DNA from: Streptomyces sp. NBC_00510
GTDB lineage: Bacteria > Actinomycetota > Actinomycetes > Streptomycetales > Streptomycetaceae
Assembly: GCA_036013505.1 (NCBI GenBank)
Contig: CP107851.1
Span: 4,535,501-4,599,500, forward strand
Length of the DNA stretch: 64,000 nt
Reading direction: 5' to 3'
In this document: positions 25,255 to 33,865 of the stretch, one piece after another
Layout: the number at the start of each line of letters is the position of its first letter
Position numbering within the stretch: the stretch's first letter is position 1
Made by a program: the position numbers and the translations under genes
The notes under the pieces: generated by a model
What the model saw: only the letters and a program-made list of their open reading frames with translations
The model's database searches: none
Told to the model about the DNA's origin: nothing

Positions 25255-25345
25255 GGCCTCCGACCTCCTCGGCTCGGTCCTCCGGGACGTTCCCGTTCAC
25301 CGGTTCGCCTGCCCGCCACCCCCGGGACGAAACGGGCGGATCGGT

Positions 25346-26662
25346 CTAGGAGGGGGAGGAAGAGGCGGAGGGCGTGGCGGAGGAGGGCGTGGCGGAGGGT
25401 GACACGGAGGAACGTTCCTGCGCGAGGAAGCGGCGCCAGCCGCCCGCGGGGCGCTGCCCCGGGCCGAGGGTGCGCAGCTTCGTCAGCACCGCCGGGTCCT
25501 GCGCGTCCAGCCAGTCCACGAACTGGCGGAACGACACCAGGCGCACGTCCCGGTGGTCGGCCATCCGCCGCAGCGCGTCCTCGACGGCGTCCATGTATAT
25601 CCCGCCGTTCCACTGTTCGAAGTGGTTGCCGATGAACAGCGGCGCGCGGTTGGTCTCGTACGCCCGGCGGAAGCCCCCCAGGTAGGCGTCGCGGGCCTGC
25701 CGCCGCCAGGCCGGGTAGTGGGCGGGGTTGCCGCGCGTGGAGTTCACCGACTGGTTGGCCAGCATGTTGTAGTCCATCGACAGCACCTCGAAGGAGCGGC
25801 CGGGGAAGGGCACCGCCTGCAGCGGCAGGTCCCACAGCCCGTGGCTCTTGCCCGGCCACACCTGCAGGCCGCCCGGCCCGCTGGCGTCGTACCGCCAGCC
25901 CAGGCGGGCGGCGGTGGGCAGCAGCGAGCGCTGGCCCAGCAAGCAGGGCGTACGGCCGCCGATCAGCTCCTTGCGGTAGTCGAAGGGCAGCGGGGGCAGG
26001 TCGGTGAAACCGGTGTGGGTGCGCCAGTTCTCCACGAAGCCGACGGCCTGTTCGATCTCGCTGCGCCAGTCGGCCGGGCTCCAGCGGCCCACCGAGCCCG
26101 CTCCCGCGCAGAAGTGGCCGTTGAAGTGCGTGCCGATCTCATGGCCCTCCAGCCAGGCCAGCCGCAACTGCTGCAGGGTGGCGCGGACGTGGGCGTCGGT
26201 GAGGTAGCCGATGTCGGAGGCGCCGACGGGATTGCGCGGCGGCTTGTAGAGCCTCTTCTTCGACTCGGGGAGCAGGTAGACGCCGGAGAGGAAGAAGGTC
26301 ATCGTCGCCCCGTGCTCGCCCGCGAGCTTGCGGAACCGCTCGAAGAGGCCGTTGTCCAGCTCGCCCGCCCCGTCCCAGGAGAAGATCACGAACTGCGGTG
26401 GCGTCTGCCCGGGTTCCAGGCGCTCCACGGCGGGCTGATGGGGCTGCGGCCCGGTGTCGGCCGTCGAGCCGTCGCCGATCGTCCGCACCGACGGGGACAG
26501 GGAGGGCCGCCCCTGCGGGCCGCCGGCGGACGGGGTGGGCGACGCCGACGGCCCCTCGCTGACGTGCCGGCCGCCGGGACCCTCCCCGGCGCAGCCCGCC
26601 AGCCCGACGGCGGCCGCTCCGGCCGCCAGGCCCAGTACCCCTCGTCGGCTGATCTCCCGCAT
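25346..26662 (-). CDS. Polysaccharide-deacetylase-like secreted lipoprotein
   Basis: 438 residues. The ATG at 26662 gives a Tat-type signal (SRRGVLGLAAG) ending in the lipobox GLAGC. A Ser/Pro-rich linker follows (to about 95), then an NodB-like catalytic fold: VIFSWDGAG (Asp-containing first motif), EIGTHFNGHF (second motif with two His) and SFRQFVDWL near the end. The metal-binding D-D of typical NodB is only partly conserved, so carbohydrate esterase activity is uncertain. The C-terminal 20 residues are a Ser/Thr/Pro tail of repeats (SATPSSATPS). An upstream GTG at 26698 is possible but spoils the signal peptide. Confidence 0.82.
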   Translation of the reverse strand: MREISRRGVLGLAAGAAAVGLAGCAGEGPGGRHVSEGPSASPTPSAGGPQGRPSLSPSVRTIGDGSTADTGPQPHQPAVERLEPGQTPPQFVIFSWDGAGELDNGLFERFRKLAGEHGATMTFFLSGVYLLPESKKRLYKPPRNPVGASDIGYLTDAHVRATLQQLRLAWLEGHEIGTHFNGHFCAGAGSVGRWSPADWRSEIEQAVGFVENWRTHTGFTDLPPLPFDYRKELIGGRTPCLLGQRSLLPTAARLGWRYDASGPGGLQVWPGKSHGLWDLPLQAVPFPGRSFEVLSMDYNMLANQSVNSTRGNPAHYPAWRRQARDAYLGGFRRAYETNRAPLFIGNHFEQWNGGIYMDAVEDALRRMADHRDVRLVSFRQFVDWLDAQDPAVLTKLRTLGPGQRPAGGWRRFLAQERSSVSPSATPSSATPSASSSPS

Positions 26663-26803
26663 TCCGCGCCCCAATCCCCGTGCCTCGCCCCCGCTCACCG
26701 CGCTAGATGCCGTGCGCGTACGGCGGGTTCCTTCGCGGGGCGCACGAATTCACCGGGCAGGGCGCCGGATCGGGCCCCGCGGCGGCGGCCGTCACAGGGC
26801 GTG

Positions 26804-26840
26804 CCGGAGGGCGCCGGTCTGCGTGACCGGTGCCCTCCGG
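26804..26840 (-). terminator. Terminator after the hemL operon
   Basis: A 15-bp stem (26804-26818/26826-26840) with one non-Watson-Crick pair and a 7-nt loop begins 19 nt past the histidine phosphatase stop on the minus strand. Confidence 0.75.
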
Positions 26841-26859
26841 AACCAGCGCGAGGCGGTCG

Positions 26860-27534
26860 TCAGGCGCCGAAGCCCTTGCTGCCGCCCTTGACCGGCTTCG
26901 CCCCGGCGAGCAGATGCGCAGGGACCAGGTCGCGGGCGGGCTCGGTGTAGCCGACGGAGACGATCCTGTCGTCCTCGAACGTGAAGGACGTCAGGCTCGC
27001 CAGGGTGCACTGCCGCTTGCGCGGGTCGTGCCACAGGCGCCGCTGCTCGACGGCGCTGCGCACGATCCAGATCGGCAGCTGGTGGCTGACGCACACCGCC
27101 TCGTGGCCGCGGGCCGCGTCCCGGGCCGCCTCCAGCGCGGCCGTCATGCGGACGACCTGGTCCGCGTACGGCTCGCCCCAGCTCGGGCGGAACGGGTTGA
27201 CCAGGTGCTTCCAGTTGGCGGGGCGCTTGAGCGCGCCGTCGCCGACGCCGAAGGTCTTGCCCTGGAAGACGTTGTCCGCCTCGATCAGCCGCTCGTCGCT
27301 CGCGACGTCCAGGCCGAGGACGGTGCCGATCGGCGCCGCGGTCTCCTGGGCGCGCTCCAGCGGGGACGCGACGACGTGGGTGATGTCACGGCCCGCGAGG
27401 TGCTCGGCGACCCGGTCGGCCATCTTCCGGCCCAGTTCGGACAGGTGGTAGCCGGCCAGGCGCCCGTAGAGCACGCCGGTGGGGTTCTCCACCTCGCCGT
27501 GCCGCATCAGGTGGACGACTGTGATCTCGCTCAT
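26860..27534 (-). CDS. Histidine phosphatase family protein
   Basis: 224 residues. The phosphohistidine motif is LMRHGEVENP near residue 10; the second conserved His is in AVCVSHQLPIW; SPLERAQETA is also conserved. Substrate unknown. It overlaps the hemL stop by 4 bp (ATGA) with a GGAGG site inside hemL, so the two are coupled. This hemL-phosphatase-resA order is conserved in streptomycetes. Confidence 0.92.
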   Translation of the reverse strand: MSEITVVHLMRHGEVENPTGVLYGRLAGYHLSELGRKMADRVAEHLAGRDITHVVASPLERAQETAAPIGTVLGLDVASDERLIEADNVFQGKTFGVGDGALKRPANWKHLVNPFRPSWGEPYADQVVRMTAALEAARDAARGHEAVCVSHQLPIWIVRSAVEQRRLWHDPRKRQCTLASLTSFTFEDDRIVSVGYTEPARDLVPAHLLAGAKPVKGGSKGFGA

Positions 27535-28850
27535 GCGGTGGCCTCCGCTGCGGCGCGGGCGGCGGCCGGCAGGGCGGCCGCGATCCGCTCGATGGCCGCG
27601 CCGTCGTGCGCCGACGACACGAACCAGGACTCGAAGGCGGAGGGCGGCAGGTACACGCCCTGGGCGAGCATCGCGTGGAAGAAGGCCGTGAAGCGGAACG
27701 CCTCCTGCTTCCTGGCCTCGTCGTAGTTCGTCACCCGGTCCCCGGTGAAGAACACCGAGAACATGTTGCCCGCGGTCTGCAGGGTGTGCGCCACACCCTC
27801 CTTGGAGAGCGCGGCGGCGACCAGGCCCGACACCTCGGCGGCGACGGAGTCCACCGCCTCGTACACCGCGTCGTCCAGCAACCGCAGCTGGGCCAGGCCC
27901 GCGGCGGTGGCCACCGGGTTACCGGAGAGCGTGCCCGCCTGGTAGACCGGGCCCGCGGGCGCGAGGTGCGCCATCACGTCGGCACGGCCGCCGAAGGCCG
28001 CGGCGGGGAAGCCGCCGCCCATCACCTTGCCGAAGGTCATCAGGTCGGGGCGGACGCCGTCGATGCCGTACCAGCCGGCCCTCGACACACGGAAGCCGGT
28101 CATGACCTCGTCGGAGACGTACAGCGCGCCGTTCTCCCGGCAGAGGTCCGCCAGGCCCTGGTTGAAGCCCTCGGCCGGCGGCACGACGCCCATGTTGCCG
28201 GGCGACGCCTCGGTGATCACGCAGGCGATCTCACCGGGGTGGGCGGCGAACGCGGCCCGTACGGCCCCCAGGTCGTTGTAGGGGAGCACGATCGTGTCCC
28301 CGGCCTGCGCGCCCGTCACCCCGGGGGTGTCGGGCAACCCGAAAGTGGCAACCCCGGAACCCGCGGCGGCCAGCAGGGCGTCCACATGACCGTGGTAACA
28401 CCCCGCGAACTTGATCACCTTGGCCCGGCCCGTGAACCCGCGTGCCAGCCGGATCGCCGACATCGTGGCCTCGGTGCCGGAGGAGACCAGCCGCACCTGC
28501 TCCACCGGCGCGACGCGCGCCACGATCTCCTCGGCCAGTTCCACCTCGCCCTCACCGGGCGTGCCGAAGGACGTACCCCGCGCAACCGCCGCCTGCACGG
28601 CGGCGATCACCTCGGGGTGGGCGTGGCCGAGGATCATCGGCCCCCACGAGCAGACGAGGTCGACGTATTCGCGACCATCCGCGTCCTTCAGGTAAGGACC
28701 CGTTCCGGACACCATGAACCGGGGCGTACCGCCCACGGCACGAAAGGCGCGTACCGGGCTGTTCACCCCACCGGGGGTCACGGTGGCTGCTCGATCGAAC
28801 AAGGTCTGAGAAACTGGCGCTTCGTAGGCGTACGGATAGCTCACAAGCAC
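27531..28850 (-). CDS. hemL: Glutamate-1-semialdehyde 2,1-aminomutase
   Basis: 439 residues, normal length. Class III aminotransferase fold with PLP lysine 275 in TFGKVMGGGFP, SSGTEATMSAIRLAR at 123-137 and VSDEVMTGFR at 245-254. It converts glutamate-1-semialdehyde to 5-aminolevulinate in the C5 route to haem. GTG 28850 is used; a GTG two codons later is equally possible. Haem synthesis here sits next to cytochrome c maturation and quinone synthesis genes. Confidence 0.96.
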   Translation of the reverse strand: MLVSYPYAYEAPVSQTLFDRAATVTPGGVNSPVRAFRAVGGTPRFMVSGTGPYLKDADGREYVDLVCSWGPMILGHAHPEVIAAVQAAVARGTSFGTPGEGEVELAEEIVARVAPVEQVRLVSSGTEATMSAIRLARGFTGRAKVIKFAGCYHGHVDALLAAAGSGVATFGLPDTPGVTGAQAGDTIVLPYNDLGAVRAAFAAHPGEIACVITEASPGNMGVVPPAEGFNQGLADLCRENGALYVSDEVMTGFRVSRAGWYGIDGVRPDLMTFGKVMGGGFPAAAFGGRADVMAHLAPAGPVYQAGTLSGNPVATAAGLAQLRLLDDAVYEAVDSVAAEVSGLVAAALSKEGVAHTLQTAGNMFSVFFTGDRVTNYDEARKQEAFRFTAFFHAMLAQGVYLPPSAFESWFVSSAHDGAAIERIAAALPAAARAAAEATA

Positions 28851-29100
28851 ATGCTCTCAAATGCCGGGCGTTGCGCGACGAGGTATCGACCGTGCATCTG
28901 AGACGATGATCGGGTTGCGCGGTTGGGTCTGCGGATGGTCGGGTAGTGGAATGCAGCGCGGTGGCGAACGCGGCGACGTGGGCGGCGGGGCGGACGACCC
29001 CGACGCGGAGCACGCCCGCCCCACCGGTCGGCGCCGCCGGCCGCCGAAAGAGCGCGACAGGGCCGTTGAGAAAAGCGGGAGCAGGGGTGGCCGAGTGGGG

Positions 29101-29529
29101 GTGACCTACAAGTACTTCGGCGCACCCGATGGTGCGACCGCCGCGCGGGTCCCCATCTCGATGCGACCCGAGGAACTCGGCGGCGACGAGCTGGGCCAGG
29201 GCATGTACACCAAGGTCAAGCCGGAGACCATGGCCGCCATGGTGCTGACCGGCATCGAGGGCATACCCCCGGCCAAGGTCCCGCCGCTGGAACTCGTCGT
29301 GCTCCACCCCGACTACGCCGTCGTCAAGCTGCCCCACTCCGTCGTCGAGCCGTTGCGCAAGGCCGACGAGGAGGCCCTGGGCGCCGCCGCCTTCATCTGG
29401 TCCACCGTCCCCGACCGCCGCGGGCCGCGGGACGCGTTCGTGATCTACACGATGCTGCACGAGTGGCAGGACTTCGCCCAGCGCTGTCACGAGAGCGGGC
29501 ACCAGCTGTACTGCCTGGTGTGGCCGTGA
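29101..29529 (+). CDS. Conserved hypothetical protein
   Basis: 142 residues from a GTG at 29101 (another GTG at 29095 is possible). No domain is recognised. It is a soluble mixed alpha/beta protein with VPISMRPEELGGDELG near the start, a KVPPLELVVLHPDYAVVKLP core and an aromatic, His/Cys-containing end (HEWQDFAQRCHESGHQLYC). The even codon bias and compact composition indicate a real gene. It is divergent from hemL and convergent with the Gly/Tyr-rich gene. The upstream 250 bp hold no gene I can support. Confidence 0.7.
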   Translation: MTYKYFGAPDGATAARVPISMRPEELGGDELGQGMYTKVKPETMAAMVLTGIEGIPPAKVPPLELVVLHPDYAVVKLPHSVVEPLRKADEEALGAAAFIWSTVPDRRGPRDAFVIYTMLHEWQDFAQRCHESGHQLYCLVWP

Positions 29530-29561
29530 CGGGCGCCGGGCGGGTGCGGGTTCACTGACGG

Positions 29562-29879
29562 TTACAGCACCACCACGACGACGCCGTTGTCGTAGCCGTA
29601 ACCTCCGTAGCCGTAGCCTCCGTAGCCTCCGTAGCCTCCATAACCGCCGTAGCCGTAGCCGTAGCCACAGTCGTCGTCGAAGTGATGGTCGTAACGCCAT
29701 CCGTAACCCCAGTCGCCGTAGCCCCGGCAGCCGTCCCCGTGGGTGACGACGGACTGGTGCGAGGCGGGGGCAGCCTGTTGCGGCGCGGCGCCGGCCGCGC
29801 CGGCTCCGACGAGGGCGAGGATCGGTGCCGCGAGTGCCGCTGCGGCGACCCGGCGGATGGTCGTGCTCGTGACGCGCAT
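29562..29879 (-). CDS. Small secreted Gly/Tyr-rich protein
   Basis: 105 residues. The ATG at 29879 has AAGGGAAC upstream and opens a signal peptide cleaved after GAGAAGA near residue 30. The mature 75 residues contain HGDGCRGYGDWGYGW, a His/Asp patch (YDHHFDDDCGYG), then a run of YGG/GGY repeats (CGYGYGYGGYGGYGGYGGYG) and a short hydrophobic VVVVV end. Two Cys flank the His/Asp patch. Gly/Tyr repeats of this kind are seen in structural or self-assembling proteins. No family is recognised. A good promoter lies at 30064-30093. Confidence 0.78.
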   Translation of the reverse strand: MRVTSTTIRRVAAAALAAPILALVGAGAAGAAPQQAAPASHQSVVTHGDGCRGYGDWGYGWRYDHHFDDDCGYGYGYGGYGGYGGYGGYGYGGYGYDNGVVVVVL

Positions 29880-30063
29880 GGTCGTTCCCTTCGAGATGCG
29901 GAACGTCGGCGCCGGCCGTGGGGGACCGGGCGCGGGTCGCACCGGCCGGTGCGCATGGCACGGGTGCGACGGGGGGTGCGTCCGGGCCTCGGGTGCGGAC
30001 GCACCATCACAGACGTGAAATGTCGGACGGGATGCGGCTCATAGGAGTCATCCTCTGACATGA

Positions 30064-30093
30064 ACCTTAAGTTCCATTACTCCCCGCAGTCAA
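30064..30093 (-). promoter_or_regulatory. Housekeeping-type promoter
   Basis: On the minus strand TTGACT (30088-30093) is followed after 18 nt by TAAGGT (30064-30069), close to the SigA consensus. The surroundings are unusually A+T-rich. Transcription would start near 30057, giving a leader of about 180 nt before the Gly/Tyr-rich gene. Confidence 0.6.
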
Positions 30094-30306
30094 TACATAG
30101 GGTGAAATCCCCTAATTTCGGACTCGATTCATGCGGTGGGAACTTCCCCGGTCACGAAGGGTGACGAAATCGGTGACGGCCCGTCGTCCGCCGGTCACAC
30201 GAGGCGCCCGTACAAGCGGGGTTGATCGGGGCGGATCGGGCATCAACCCGGTACGCGGGGCGGTTCGCCGCCCTCCCCTGTGCCCTTCGCGCGGACGGAG
30301 ACGAGC

Positions 30307-30615
30307 ATGAGCGAGATCCACGAGATGCGGCTGGCGGAGACGAGGAGCTCCGGCGCCGAGGAGTGGTACTGCCCGGTCTGCCGGCGGCGGATCCTGCTGC
30401 GGTGGCCGCCCCACTACGAACTCCTGGTCCTCGAACGCGGTGACGAGAGCGTCGCGCACGCGGGCGGCAAGGGTGGGGTGTCGCTCACCGGCGCCGAACT
30501 CACCGGTCCCCCGCAGCCGTTGGCCGGGCCGCCCGGTCCTCCGGGCCCGGAGGACCGGCGCTGGCTGCGGGAGATCGGTGTCGAGTGGGACGAGGACACG
30601 GACTCGGCCGCGTGA
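30307..30615 (+). CDS. Small protein with a CPVC half zinc-ribbon
   Basis: 102 residues from the ATG at 30307 (GGAG site). EEWYCPVCRRRILLRW resembles one knuckle of a zinc ribbon, but no second Cys pair is present; the middle has a GGKGG motif and the C-terminus is acidic (EWDEDTDSAA). A dimeric zinc site is possible. Function unknown. Convergent with the HhH protein gene, with a 12-nt gap. Confidence 0.7.
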   Translation: MSEIHEMRLAETRSSGAEEWYCPVCRRRILLRWPPHYELLVLERGDESVAHAGGKGGVSLTGAELTGPPQPLAGPPGPPGPEDRRWLREIGVEWDEDTDSAA

Positions 30616-30627
30616 CGCGGTGGCACG

Positions 30628-31500
30628 TCACACGGTGAGCACGATCCCGTCCACCGTTGCCGCCAGCGCGCTGGGACGGTGCCCGCCGGGTTCGCGCAGG
30701 CTCACCGCGATCCCCAGGCGGTGGGTGCCCGGCGGCAGGCCGGGCAGCGACAGCCGTACGACCGGATCGCCGGCCCGCAGCACGCCCCGGTCGTCCGCCA
30801 GCACGCGACGGCCCGCGCCGCCCGGGCTCACGGTGACGGCCGCGTAGTACGCGAAGCACGCCCCGGAACCGGTGGCCGGGGGCAGGGCCAGCGTGACGTC
30901 CAGCGTGAACGGCACGCCCGGCCGTACGGCGCCGCCCGCGACCGCCGGCAGCGGCTCGGCCAGCAGCGTGACCGGCGGGGCGACGCCGGCACGGGGATCG
31001 CCGTCGTTCCCGCCCCCGGTCCCGGCCCCGGTCGCCCGTCCGGGTCCGGGGACGGGATCGGGAGCGGGAACGGACCCGGGAACGGAGCCGGGACCAGGAC
31101 CGGGATCGGCCGGGCGGCCCAGGACGCAGGCGAGCAGCGCTCCGGCGTCCCACTCCGGCCAGTGCCGGGTCTCCCCGGTGCGCACCCTGCGGATCTCCGT
31201 CGCCCGGATCCGCCCCCGGTCCAGCCGGACCCGCAGCACGAAGCTCTCGTACCCGGTGTCCGCCGACTCCGCCTCCGGAGCCGGCCCCGGCGGCGGTACC
31301 GCCGAGGCCAGCTCCGCGGCGTCCTTGCGCCACTGCTCGACCCGGATCGCGGAGACCACACGCAGGTCACGCACCGCGGCGATGACCTCGTCCGTGGACG
31401 CGGCGGACAGCTCGGCGTACGTACGGATCCCGGCGGCGGCCAGCAGGCGCGCGGTGGTCGCGCCGACGCCGTCGATCCGGGTCAGCTCGTCCTCGTTCAC
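30628..31500 (-). CDS. Helix-hairpin-helix protein with Pro/Gly hinge
   Basis: 290 residues. Residues 4-45 are a helix-hairpin-helix unit (LTRIDGVGATTARLLAAAGI, then AELSAASTDEVIAAV) as in DUF4332 or RNA-polymerase-alpha-like folds. A middle domain (80-130) has alternating strands (SFVLRVRLDRGRIRATEIRR). A Gly/Pro hinge of PGPGSVPGSVP type (about 133-165) leads to a C-terminal beta-rich domain of 120 residues. The GTG start overlaps the stop of the upstream gene, so the two are coupled. Function unknown; the HhH unit suggests protein-protein or nucleic-acid contact. Confidence 0.72.
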   Translation of the reverse strand: MNEDELTRIDGVGATTARLLAAAGIRTYAELSAASTDEVIAAVRDLRVVSAIRVEQWRKDAAELASAVPPPGPAPEAESADTGYESFVLRVRLDRGRIRATEIRRVRTGETRHWPEWDAGALLACVLGRPADPGPGPGSVPGSVPAPDPVPGPGRATGAGTGGGNDGDPRAGVAPPVTLLAEPLPAVAGGAVRPGVPFTLDVTLALPPATGSGACFAYYAAVTVSPGGAGRRVLADDRGVLRAGDPVVRLSLPGLPPGTHRLGIAVSLREPGGHRPSALAATVDGIVLTV

Positions 31501-31925
31501 GGCCCCTCGACGACCTCGATCACCGGCAGCGTGGCGAAGGCGCCCATGGTGGTGGCCCCCGGGAACTGGATCACCGCCGAGACCTGGTAGAGCCCGGGCT
31601 GCAGCGTGTTCGCCGGGACGGTGACGGCCGTGTCGGCACCGCTGTACAGGGTCGTCGCGGGCGCCGGGAGCGTGACGAGCCTGCCGTCGACAGGGCACGT
31701 GAAGTCGTCGGTGCCGGAGAGCGCGGCGAAGGCGTAGGTCACCCTGAAGGGCGTGTCGTGCAGCAACGGCAGCGTGAGGCCACCGACCTCGAAGGTCACA
31801 CTGACCGTGATCGGCAGGGACGCGGTGAGGACCAGGCCGGACGGGATCGCGTCGTTGTCCGTCACCTGGATGTCGCGCGCGTCGAAGCCGAAGGCGGGGT
31901 TGTTCAGGTCGGGCTGTGCGGGCAT
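31497..31925 (-). CDS. Unknown beta-rich protein
   Basis: 142 residues, no signal peptide, strongly beta-forming composition (LPITVSVTFEVGGLTLPLL, TTLYSGADTAVTVPANTLQP), probably an immunoglobulin-like or jelly-roll sandwich; one Cys. GGGGAGAG precedes the ATG. It starts 143 nt after the BTAD regulator's stop and is coupled to the HhH protein gene, so it probably works with that protein. I do not recognise the family. Confidence 0.72.
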   Translation of the reverse strand: MPAQPDLNNPAFGFDARDIQVTDNDAIPSGLVLTASLPITVSVTFEVGGLTLPLLHDTPFRVTYAFAALSGTDDFTCPVDGRLVTLPAPATTLYSGADTAVTVPANTLQPGLYQVSAVIQFPGATTMGAFATLPVIEVVEGP

Positions 31926-32067
31926 GTTCTCTCCCCTGCGAGGTGGGCGCCGGCGCGGCGGCGGGTCGCCGCCGGGCTCGGCGTCCGTTCTTCCGCACCG
32001 CGCTTAACCGGCCGCCGTGCCGTCGCTTAACCCGGCGGCCGCGACGCGATAAGCGCGGGCGCACCGC

Positions 32068-33248
32068 TCACACCGGCAGGTCGTCGCGCAGCCGTTGGTG
32101 CAGCTCGACGGTCTCGCGCTGCGGCGGCACGCCGAGTTCCTCGCGCAGCGTCCGCACGCAGACCCGGAACTGGAGGATGGCCAGGTGCGGTTGGCCGATC
32201 CGGCTCAGGCAGCGCATGAGCCGTCGGTGCGCGGTCTCCCGGCACGGGTCCAACGCGACCAGGCGGCGGCAGAGTTCGGCGCACGGGGCGTAGCGGCCCG
32301 CGGTGAAGTGCAGTTCGCTCAGCCGGGCGAGGGCGTCGAGGTGGGCCAGCCGCAGCCGCTCCCGGTGCAGGACGGTCCACTCCTCGTACGGCGACTCGGC
32401 GAGGAACTCGCCCCGGTAGAGGGCGAGCGCCCGCTCGTACTCCTCGGCCGCGCCGGTGCGGTCGCCCCGGTCCTCCGCCTCCCGGGCGGTGCGCAGCAGC
32501 AGGTCGAACTCGTCGCAGTCCAGCCAGAGGCCGAGCCCGGGACCGAGCCGGTAGGCACCGCAGCGGAAGACGACCACGGGTTCACCGGTCGCGGTGCCCA
32601 GCGTCTGGCGCAGTTGGTGCATCGCGACGCCGAGGCTGTTGCGCGCCGCCCCGGGGGCCGAGTCCGGCCAGAAGGCGTCCATCAGCGTCTCCCGGTGCGG
32701 CCAGGGGTCGCGGTGGGTGAGCAGGAAGGCGAGCAGGGAACGGGTGCGGTGGCCGTGCCAGCCCTCGGCCGGAACACCGTCGACGCTGACGCTGAGCGAG
32801 CCGAGCAGGCCCACCGCCAGCAGTGGCGCGGCGGGGCGGTCCGGTGGCGGCGCGGGCTGTTCCGGTGCGCGCGGGCCGCGGCGGAAGCGGGCCCACAGCC
32901 CGGCGCCGCCGGCGTCGGCCCCGGACGGGACCGGGCCGGAGGGAACGGAAGGGACGGCGGGAGCGGCGGCGCCGGAAGGGCCGGCCTGCCGGAACCAGCC
33001 GTCCGCGGCCTCCCGGTCGCCGGCGAGCGCGCCAGCCGCCCCTGCTGCCAGTGCGCGGCGCGCAACAGCGCCGGCAGCCCCGCCGAGGCCGCCAGCATCG
33101 CGGCGGTACGTGCGTGGACCGCGGCGGTCGCGAGGTCCCCCACGTCCGCGGCGGCGTCGCTCGCGCCGAGCAGTTCCCCGCACAGCCGCTCGGGCGGCAC
33201 TCCGGGCAGTGGCGGCTGCGGTGCGGGCGGCTGACCGTGGCTCGGCAT
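32068..33248 (-). pseudogene. BTAD (SARP/AfsR-like) regulator with an apparent frameshift
   Basis: An ATG at 33248 with a good GGGGGAAG site opens a frame rich in Ala/Leu helices (HARTAAMLAASAGLPALLRA) up to about 33030. The coding signal then passes to a second frame beginning ALAGDREAADGWFRQ, which runs to 32068. One missing base in GCGCGCTC near 33026-33032 explains it; the span of 1181 nt is one short of a multiple of three. The second frame has a Pro-rich linker, a winged-helix domain (LLGSLSVSVDGVPAEGWHGH) and a complete BTAD domain of tetratricopeptide helices ending in PQRETVELHQRL. If repaired it would be about 393 residues. It probably controls the two unknown genes downstream. Confidence 0.75.
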
Positions 33249-33564
33249 GACGCTTCCCCCTGAGGCTCCTGCCTGGCGCCCCTCACTCAAGGACGCCGGT
33301 CCCGGCCTGTCAATCGGTGCCCCGGACACCGGCGGGCCCGGCGGGGCCCACAGTGACGCCGGCGACGGCCGGTGGCCGCCGGGACGCCGCCGCGCCGGTC
33401 GGCGCACGCGCTCCCGCCCGGGCCGGTCGTACGACCGGCCGAGCCCCGGGCCCGCCGTCTGCGGTACGTCCGCCCGCGCGGGGCTGCGATCGCCGCACAC
33501 ACGGAGCCCGGACATACTGGACTACCGGCACCAAGAAGGGCATGACCGACCCGGAGGCACCACG

Positions 33565-33792
33565 ATGCCCGTGTACGAGATGCGCGCCGAGTACGACACC
33601 GAGGACGGCGGCCCGGCCGACGGCAGCCCGCTGAGGGCGTGGCACATGGTGGAGGACGGCGCCGCGACGGGGCTCTGCGGTCGGGAGCTCTCCCCCGCCG
33701 CGGCCGTGCAGGCGGAGGACGTGTGGGGGACGCCGGCGGCGCAGCCCTTCTGCCACAGTTGCGGCGCGCTGTATCTGCGTCATACCGCTTGA
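33565..33792 (+). CDS. Small Cys-containing protein
   Basis: 75 residues, ATG with a GGAGG site. It starts MPVYEMRAEYDTEDGG and has a Cys in GLCGREL and a CHSC pair in PFCHSCGALYL near the end, which could form a three- or four-ligand zinc site. Proteins of this kind occur in many streptomycetes without known function. It is divergent from the BTAD regulator, about 315 bp away. Confidence 0.72.
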   Translation: MPVYEMRAEYDTEDGGPADGSPLRAWHMVEDGAATGLCGRELSPAAAVQAEDVWGTPAAQPFCHSCGALYLRHTA

Positions 33793-33865
33793 GGCGGCGG
33801 AGCATAGCCGCTCGAACGCTTGTCCCGCATGCGGAACCCCGAAATTCCGGAGCGGGTGGAATCAT

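Noticed and set aside
29080..29100. tRNA-like GGTGGCCGAGTGG string
   Set aside because: It resembles a serine/leucine tRNA D-arm, but no acceptor stem, anticodon arm or T-arm (GGTTCGAATCC-like) can be folded around it.
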